Source: Mycolicibacterium sp. HK-90 (GTDB lineage: Bacteria; Actinomycetota; Actinomycetes; Mycobacteriales; Mycobacteriaceae). From it: a stretch of DNA of 64,000 nt. Positions within the stretch are counted from its first letter, which is position 1. Every line of letters starts with the position of its first letter. Shown one piece after another: positions 59,440 to 64,000 of this stretch. The DNA lies in NCBI RefSeq assembly GCF_030486405.1, contig NZ_CP129613.1:434001-498000 (forward strand), given 5' to 3'. A model generated the notes under the pieces. That model was not told the DNA's origin. It saw only the letters and a program-made list of their open reading frames with translations, and did not search any database. The position numbers and the translations under genes were made by a program.

Positions 59440-60198
59440 GTGGGCATTCTCGACGGCAAGGTTGCGCTCATCACGGGTGCTGGGCAGGGAGTAGGCCGGG
59501 GCATCGCGATGGCGATGGCGAGAGAGGGTGCTGGGATCGCCGTGGTTGACCGCAATGGCGAAACGGCTGCAGAGACAGTAACTCTCATCGAAGACTTGGG
59601 TGGTGGCACAGCGCTATACCGCATCTGCGACGTACGGAACTCCGATGAGGTGAACTCCTGCGTCGCCTCCGTCGTCGAGGCGCTCGGCACTGTCGATATT
59701 CTGGTGAACAACGCGGTTGACGCCACGGTCGGTATTGCGCTGCAAGACATCGACGACGAACAGTTCCTGATCTCCTTCGCCAGTGGGCCATTCGCTTCGT
59801 TCTGGTTTATGCGGGCGTGCTTCCCGTATCTGCAGGACGGCGGACGCGTCATCAACCTGCGGTCGGGTACCGAGAATCAATCCCTGCCGGGCTACGGTCC
59901 CTATGTTGCGGCAAAGGCTGCGGTCGGTGGGCTGACTCGTGCGGCAGCTCGCGAATGGGGGCGCGAGGGCATCACGGTCAATGCACTCGTTCCTTTCGCG
60001 CTCACCCCGAGCGCCGAGGCAGATCTGGCAGCGCAGCCCGGACGACTCGAAGCTGTTTATCGGCAGCTGTCAATTCCGAGGTCGGCCGACGTCGAGGCCG
60101 ACGTAGGGCGCGCCGCAGTCTTTCTGGCCGGGCCTGATGCTTCGTTCATCACCGGCTGCACCGTCTCAGTCGACGGCGGGGGCTCGTTCTTCGCGTAG
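59440..60198 (+). CDS. Short-chain dehydrogenase/reductase
   Basis: A 252-residue classical SDR: VALITGAGQGVGRGIAMAMA, VNNAVDATVG and YGPYVAAKAAVGGLTRAAAR with the Tyr-xxx-Lys pair; the catalytic Ser is probably in VINLRSGTENQS. It oxidises or reduces a secondary alcohol or ketone with NAD(P). The start is GTG 59440, right after the dyad. The next gene follows after 38 bp with a good ribosome site. Confidence 0.88.
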   Translation: MGILDGKVALITGAGQGVGRGIAMAMAREGAGIAVVDRNGETAAETVTLIEDLGGGTALYRICDVRNSDEVNSCVASVVEALGTVDILVNNAVDATVGIALQDIDDEQFLISFASGPFASFWFMRACFPYLQDGGRVINLRSGTENQSLPGYGPYVAAKAAVGGLTRAAAREWGREGITVNALVPFALTPSAEADLAAQPGRLEAVYRQLSIPRSADVEADVGRAAVFLAGPDASFITGCTVSVDGGGSFFA

Positions 60199-60236
60199 TC
60201 GTTCACCGAATTTTGGTCCGCAACCTAGGAGGATCG

Positions 60237-60740
60237 ATGGCAGAGTTCAATGACCGGGAGCTGGAGGCGCTGGAGTCTTATCGGCGCTACGTCGCCCAGC
60301 GCGAGCGATGCGTCGCCGGCGAGGCACCTTGGTCAACGATTGGCGAGTGGTTCACCGAAGGCGCGGTTTTCATCGACCCGGCCTGGGGAAGGGTTGAAGG
60401 CCGCGACGAAATCACTCGGTTCTTCGACCGCTCCATGGTCGGATTCGAGGGATGGAGTTTTCCAGAGGAATGGACGATGGTCGATGGTGACCGGCTCGTC
60501 ACCTTCTGGTGGAATTGTCTGCCTGGGACCCGCGCCGATGGGACGCCGCATCGGGCGCCGGCGCTCTCGGTGCTCCACTATGCGGGTGAAGGTGTGTTCG
60601 ACTACGAACTTGATTTGATGAACCTCGCCGAAGTGGGCGAGCTGCTGGTCAGAACTGGTTGGGTGCCCAGCGCCGATATGTCGACCCCGGGGCCAGAACC
60701 GGACCGAAACGTAGCCCCACCACGTCTCCCGTCGCCGTGA
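60237..60740 (+). CDS. SnoaL-like NTF2-fold protein
   Basis: A 167-residue protein with the NTF2 pattern: LESYRRYVAQRERCVAGE, GAVFIDPAWGRVEGRDEITR and VLHYAGEGVFDYELDLMNLA. Such proteins are isomerases, hydrolases or dehydratases of cyclic ketones or polyketide-like compounds in mycobacterial catabolic clusters. AGGAGG lies 5 nt before ATG 60237. The C-terminal 20 residues are Pro-rich. Confidence 0.8.
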   Translation: MAEFNDRELEALESYRRYVAQRERCVAGEAPWSTIGEWFTEGAVFIDPAWGRVEGRDEITRFFDRSMVGFEGWSFPEEWTMVDGDRLVTFWWNCLPGTRADGTPHRAPALSVLHYAGEGVFDYELDLMNLAEVGELLVRTGWVPSADMSTPGPEPDRNVAPPRLPSP

Positions 60741-60982
60741 CATGGTGAGGTCGGACGCAGGTTCCAGGAGCAGCCTTCAGATGAGTGCAACGTCGATGAG
60801 GGGATGACGGCCGGCACCGCGGCCTTCACCCTAGTGGCGCGCCACGACGTGGGTCATGAACATGGCACGCGGTCACTGGACGTCGAGGGCAAGGCAGCGG
60901 CCGACTGGCGGATGCCGCCGCGTGCCTATGCGCACTGAGCGGAGACGCTTCCGCCTACCCCTACTGATGAATGAGGGTAACT

Positions 60983-62605
60983 ATGACAAAGCAGCGGGCC
61001 AGCGAGGCCGACTACGTCGTCGTTGGATCGGGAAGCTCCGGAAGTGCGGTCGCCGGTCGGCTCGCCAAGGCCGGTCACTCGGTCATCCTGCTCGAAGCTG
61101 GCAAGAGCGACGAGAAGTTCTTGGTCAAGAAAGCCGGCATGGTCGGCCCGATGCACGCGGTTCCGCAGCTCAAGAAGACCGTCGACTGGGGCTTCTACTC
61201 CACTCCGCAGAAGCACCTCCTCGACCGCAAGATGCCGGTCCCACGCGGCAAGGTGGTCGGCGGTTCGAGCTCGATCAACGGCATGGTCTACGTGCGCGGC
61301 AACCGCGCCAACTTCGATTCCTGGGCGGCTGAGGGCAACGAAGGCTGGGACGCCGATTCGGTCAACGCGGCGTACAAGCGCATGGAGGACTACGAAGGCG
61401 GCGAGGACGCATACCGCGGGGCAGGCGGTCCAATCAGGGTCACCCGCAACAAGTTTCCGCAGGAGGGCACGTACCAATTCCTCGAGGCCACCTCCGACAC
61501 ACTGGGTGTGCCGATCAACGAGGACTACAACGGGGCTTCCCAGGAGGGCATCTCCCGGATGCAGCAGAACGCGGCCGACGGCCTGCGCTACAGCGCATCG
61601 CGTGGCTACGTGCATCACCTCGCACCGGCCACACTGGACCTGCAGGGCCAGGTGATGGTGAACAAGGTCAACATCGAGAACGGTCGGGCAACCGGCGTCG
61701 AGGTGACCGATAAGGACGGTTCCACGCGGACGATCCGTGCGGGCAGGGAGGTCATCCTCTCTGCGGGCTTCGTCGGTTCCGCGCAGTTGCTGATGCTCTC
61801 CGGCGTCGGGCACGCCCAGCACCTGCGCGACCACGGCATCCAAGTGGTCTCCGACCTGCCCGTTGGTGACAACCTGCACGACCACCTGTTCCACGCGCTG
61901 ACGTTCCACACGACCTCGACCAAGATGAAGGGCAGCGCAAGCTTTTTCGCACGCGGCATCGCCAAGGAGGTCGTGCGGCCCGGTACGACTTTCCTGGCGA
62001 ACTCGGTCTTCGAGTCGGTCGGCTTCGTCAAGTCCTCGCAGGCCCATGGCGACATCCCCGACCTCCAGCTGCACATGCTGCCGTGGGCTTACGCGTCGCC
62101 AAACCAGGACGAGCCGATCATGCACGACGTTGACCCGCGGACCGCAATGACGATCCTCGCCACCCTGATCTATCCGAAGAGCCGCGGCACGCTGCGCCTC
62201 GCCTCGACCGACCCGACCGCGTCGCCGCTGATCGACTACAACTATCTGGCCGACAGCGCCGACCTCGATCTGCTCTTCGAGGGCACGGAGATCACCCGAG
62301 AGATCATGGCACACAAGGCCTTCGGCGGCGCCGTCCGGGAAGAGATCCACCCGGGCATCGACCAGAAGGGTGGCGAGCTTCGGACCGCGATCCTCAACCG
62401 GGCGAATTCGGTGTACCACGGAGTCGGCACCTGTCGGATGGGCGTCGACGAACTGTCCGTGGTCACCCCCGACCTGAAGGTGCGTGGTGTCGAGGGGCTC
62501 CGAGTCGCGGACGCCTCGATCATGCCGTCGATCACCGGTGGCAACACCAACGCGCCGGCGATCATGATCGGGGAGATGGCCGCAAGCCTCATCCTCGGTA
62601 GCTGA
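60983..62605 (+). CDS. GMC-family FAD oxidoreductase (choline-dehydrogenase-like)
   Basis: A 540-residue protein. The FAD motif is YVVVGSGSSGSAVAGRLAKA, GGSSSINGMVYVRGN is the GMC signature, and the catalytic pair lies in YHGVGTCRMG (His) and TNAPAIMIGE (Asn). It oxidises an alcohol to an aldehyde or ketone. GAGGG precedes ATG 60983. It follows the SnoaL gene after a 240-bp gap that may hold a promoter; no gene is recognised in the gap. The SDR upstream could act on its product. Confidence 0.88.
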   Translation: MTKQRASEADYVVVGSGSSGSAVAGRLAKAGHSVILLEAGKSDEKFLVKKAGMVGPMHAVPQLKKTVDWGFYSTPQKHLLDRKMPVPRGKVVGGSSSINGMVYVRGNRANFDSWAAEGNEGWDADSVNAAYKRMEDYEGGEDAYRGAGGPIRVTRNKFPQEGTYQFLEATSDTLGVPINEDYNGASQEGISRMQQNAADGLRYSASRGYVHHLAPATLDLQGQVMVNKVNIENGRATGVEVTDKDGSTRTIRAGREVILSAGFVGSAQLLMLSGVGHAQHLRDHGIQVVSDLPVGDNLHDHLFHALTFHTTSTKMKGSASFFARGIAKEVVRPGTTFLANSVFESVGFVKSSQAHGDIPDLQLHMLPWAYASPNQDEPIMHDVDPRTAMTILATLIYPKSRGTLRLASTDPTASPLIDYNYLADSADLDLLFEGTEITREIMAHKAFGGAVREEIHPGIDQKGGELRTAILNRANSVYHGVGTCRMGVDELSVVTPDLKVRGVEGLRVADASIMPSITGGNTNAPAIMIGEMAASLILGS

Positions 62606-62644
62606 GTACGCCCCAAGCCTGAGTGGTAGTAACTTTGAACTTGA

Positions 62645-62659
62645 CAGTGACTCTCACTA
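62645..62659. promoter_or_regulatory. Shared dyad element, promoter of the DapB-like gene
   Basis: CAGTGACTCTCACTA contains the perfect dyad AGTGA-CTC-TCACT. A TTGACA -35 (62641-62646) overlaps it, and TTGAAT 18 bp on may be the -10. It matches the element at 59409 at 13 of 15 positions, with similar flanks. Confidence 0.66.
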
Positions 62660-62676
62660 ACGGTTTGAATGACTCT

Positions 62677-63747
62677 GTGGCTATTCGAGTGGTGCAGTGG
62701 GCGACAGGCGGCGTGGGCCGGGCGGCGATCGAGGGGGTGCTCGCACATCCCGACCTCGAGTTGGCGGGCGCATGGGTGCACTCGGAGAGCAAGCACGGCA
62801 AGGACGTCGGCGAACTCGTCGGCGTTGACCCGATCGGCGTCAGCGCGACGACCAGCATGGCCGACATCCTCGCGCTCGATGCTGACTGCGTGGTTTACAG
62901 TCCGCTCCTTCCCAACGAGGACGAGGTGGTTGCCCTTCTTCGGTCGGGCAAGAACGTGGTCACACCCGTCGGGTGGGTCTACCCCGATCTCGAGAACTGC
63001 ACGGCAATCCTCGATGCCTGCGCCGAAGGCGGAAGTACGCTGCACGGCACCGGAATTCACCCGGGTGGCATCACCGAACGTTTCCCGCTCATGGTCTCGG
63101 CGCTGAGCGCTGGCGTCACGCACGTCCGGTCGGAGGAGTTCAGTGACATCCGCACCTACAACGCCCCGGATGTCGTGCGGCACATCATGGGCTTCGGCGT
63201 GTCGCCCGAGGAGGCGATGGCGGGACCGATCGTGGACTTGCTGGCCGCGGGCTTCAAGGCGTCGGTGCGCATGATCGTGGCGGAGATGGGTTTCGATGTC
63301 GATCCCGAGCTCGAGACTGTGCAGGAGGTCGCCGTCGCCACGATGCCGATCGATGCGCCGGTCGGCGTGATAGAGCCGGGCCAGGTCGCAGCTCGGAAGT
63401 TCCACTGGCGCGCACTCGTAGACGGCACGCCGGTCGTCACCGCGAGCGTCAACTGGTTCATGGGCGAGGAGCACTTCAACCCCGCGTGGAGTTTCGGCCC
63501 GCAGGGCGAACGATTTGAGGTCGCGATCAGTGGTGATCCTGACGTGTTGCTCACGTTCAAAGGCCTGCAGCCCGAAACCATCGAGGAGGGGCTGGTTCGC
63601 AACCCCGGCGTCGTGGTCACCGCCAATCACTGCGTCAGCGCGATCCCGTACGTGGTTGCCGCCGAACCCGGCATCAAGACGTACCTCGATCTGCCGTTGT
63701 TGGCAGGTCGGGCAGCGCCGCAGTTCGGACTCGGGCGCACCAAGTGA
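62677..63747 (+). CDS. NAD(P)H-dependent amine-dehydrogenase-like (DapB-fold) oxidoreductase
   Basis: A 356-residue protein with a DapB-like Rossmann start AIRVVQWATGGVGRAAIEGV and conserved VVYSPLLPNEDEVV and TGIHPGGITERFP segments, common in mycobacterial clusters for steroid- or aromatic-type catabolism. It is related to dihydrodipicolinate reductase and diaminopentanoate dehydrogenase. The starts GTG 62677 and TTG 62665 are both possible; an earlier start would lie before the promoter. It overlaps the next SDR by GTGA. Confidence 0.8.
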   Translation: MAIRVVQWATGGVGRAAIEGVLAHPDLELAGAWVHSESKHGKDVGELVGVDPIGVSATTSMADILALDADCVVYSPLLPNEDEVVALLRSGKNVVTPVGWVYPDLENCTAILDACAEGGSTLHGTGIHPGGITERFPLMVSALSAGVTHVRSEEFSDIRTYNAPDVVRHIMGFGVSPEEAMAGPIVDLLAAGFKASVRMIVAEMGFDVDPELETVQEVAVATMPIDAPVGVIEPGQVAARKFHWRALVDGTPVVTASVNWFMGEEHFNPAWSFGPQGERFEVAISGDPDVLLTFKGLQPETIEEGLVRNPGVVVTANHCVSAIPYVVAAEPGIKTYLDLPLLAGRAAPQFGLGRTK

Positions 63748-64000
63748 TCCTCGACGAGTTCCGGCTCGACGGCCGCGTCGCCATCGTCACCGGCGCCGGC
63801 CAGGGGATTGGCCGCGGCATCGCACTTGGGTTGGCTGAGGCCGGAGCGAGTGTCGTGGTTGCCGCGCGCACCAAGTCTGACCTCGACGACGTCGTCGCGC
63901 GCGTCGAGGAGGTCGGCGGTAGAGCTTTGGCAGTGGTTACGGACGTCCTCGAGGAGGATGCCCGGCGTCGGCTCATCGATTCTGCGACAGAGCAATTCGG
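63744..64000 (+). CDS. Short-chain dehydrogenase/reductase, 3' truncated by window edge
   Basis: GTG 63744 overlaps the preceding stop. The visible 85 residues begin ILDEFRLDGRVAIVTGAGQG with the GxxxGxG cofactor motif and continue to DVLEEDARRRLIDSATEQF. The frame remains open at the window end. It is a classical SDR, likely NAD(P)-dependent, and belongs to the operon starting at 62677. Confidence 0.85.
   Translation, partial: MILDEFRLDGRVAIVTGAGQGIGRGIALGLAEAGASVVVAARTKSDLDDVVARVEEVGGRALAVVTDVLEEDARRRLIDSATEQF

Noticed and set aside
60804..60938. 44-residue frame before the GMC gene
   Set aside because: No ribosome site or similarity; it is more likely leader sequence.
1..64000. CRISPR arrays and insertion sequences
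   Set aside because: No regularly spaced repeats, transposase motifs or terminal inverted repeats with target duplications were found by reading.

Overview
The window looks like chromosomal DNA of a fast-growing, mycolic-acid-type actinobacterium, most probably Mycolicibacterium/Mycobacterium. The reasons are the high GC content, frequent GTG/TTG starts with 4-nt stop/start overlaps, a mycothiol-type arsenate reductase, an ArsR/CadI arsenic locus ordered much like that of M. tuberculosis, a gyrase-like topoisomerase pair resembling M. smegmatis TopoN/TopoM, a CelA1-like GH6 enzyme, a Ddn-type nitroreductase and a KstR-like operator. No rRNA, IS element or CRISPR array was seen.

Layout. 0-2.5 kb: a SnoaL-like protein, an NmrA-like reductase and an AcuI-type oxidoreductase. 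2.9-6.7 kb: arsenic resistance locus (two arsenate reductases, Acr3 pump, ArsR, ArsI/CadI, second ArsR) with visible operators and an intrinsic terminator. 6.9-9.7 kb: an ABC-F ATPase, then a scar made of three truncated genes (MmyB regulator, alpha/beta hydrolase, aldo/keto reductase) and a small orphan protein. 10-16 kb: PaiB-like protein, a MerR-peroxiredoxin fusion with a perfect operator, and an atypical type II topoisomerase pair. 16-20.3 kb: a PyrE-like phosphoribosyltransferase, an array of 12 tRNA genes (one degenerate) led by a boxA-like element and split by an HNH endonuclease and a long hairpin, then a Ddn-like protein behind a KstR-like site and RNase Z. 20.4-30.5 kb: a 48-residue membrane protein, GapB-type GAPDH, a YjbR protein, a frameshifted DsbA-like gene, two TetR regulators, a KstD-like flavoprotein, a DUF1214 protein, and a sulfotransferase fused in frame to a secreted GH6 cellulase.

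30.5-49.7 kb is the most interesting part. It is a catabolic region built of a leftward operon (uronate-dehydrogenase-like epimerase, HpaI-type aldolase, enolase-superfamily enzyme, alpha/beta hydrolase, GarR-like reductase), a rightward operon (polar-amino-acid ABC importer, APH-fold kinase, class III PLP enzyme of the phospho-lyase type, possibly a ROK regulator), and further units (MHS permease, D-2-hydroxyacid dehydrogenase, second phospho-lyase-like PLP enzyme, amidase, second enolase-superfamily enzyme, second ROK regulator). Four promoters across this region carry the same 15-bp dyad. This suggests one ROK-controlled regulon for import and breakdown of a hydroxylated amine or amino acid and a sugar-acid-like compound. 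Two of the promoters also share a CRP-like dyad.

50.2-59.3 kb is a tightly overlapping operon (acyl-CoA synthetase, Cys-less thiolase plus DUF35 partner, two MFS permeases, MaoC hydratase, thiolase, PucR regulator) for a CoA-dependent catabolic pathway. 59.4-64 kb holds two transcription units (SDR, SnoaL and GMC oxidoreductase; DapB-like dehydrogenase and a truncated SDR) whose promoters share an AGTGA-CTC-TCACT dyad. All functional calls rest on reading motifs by eye; no database search was run.
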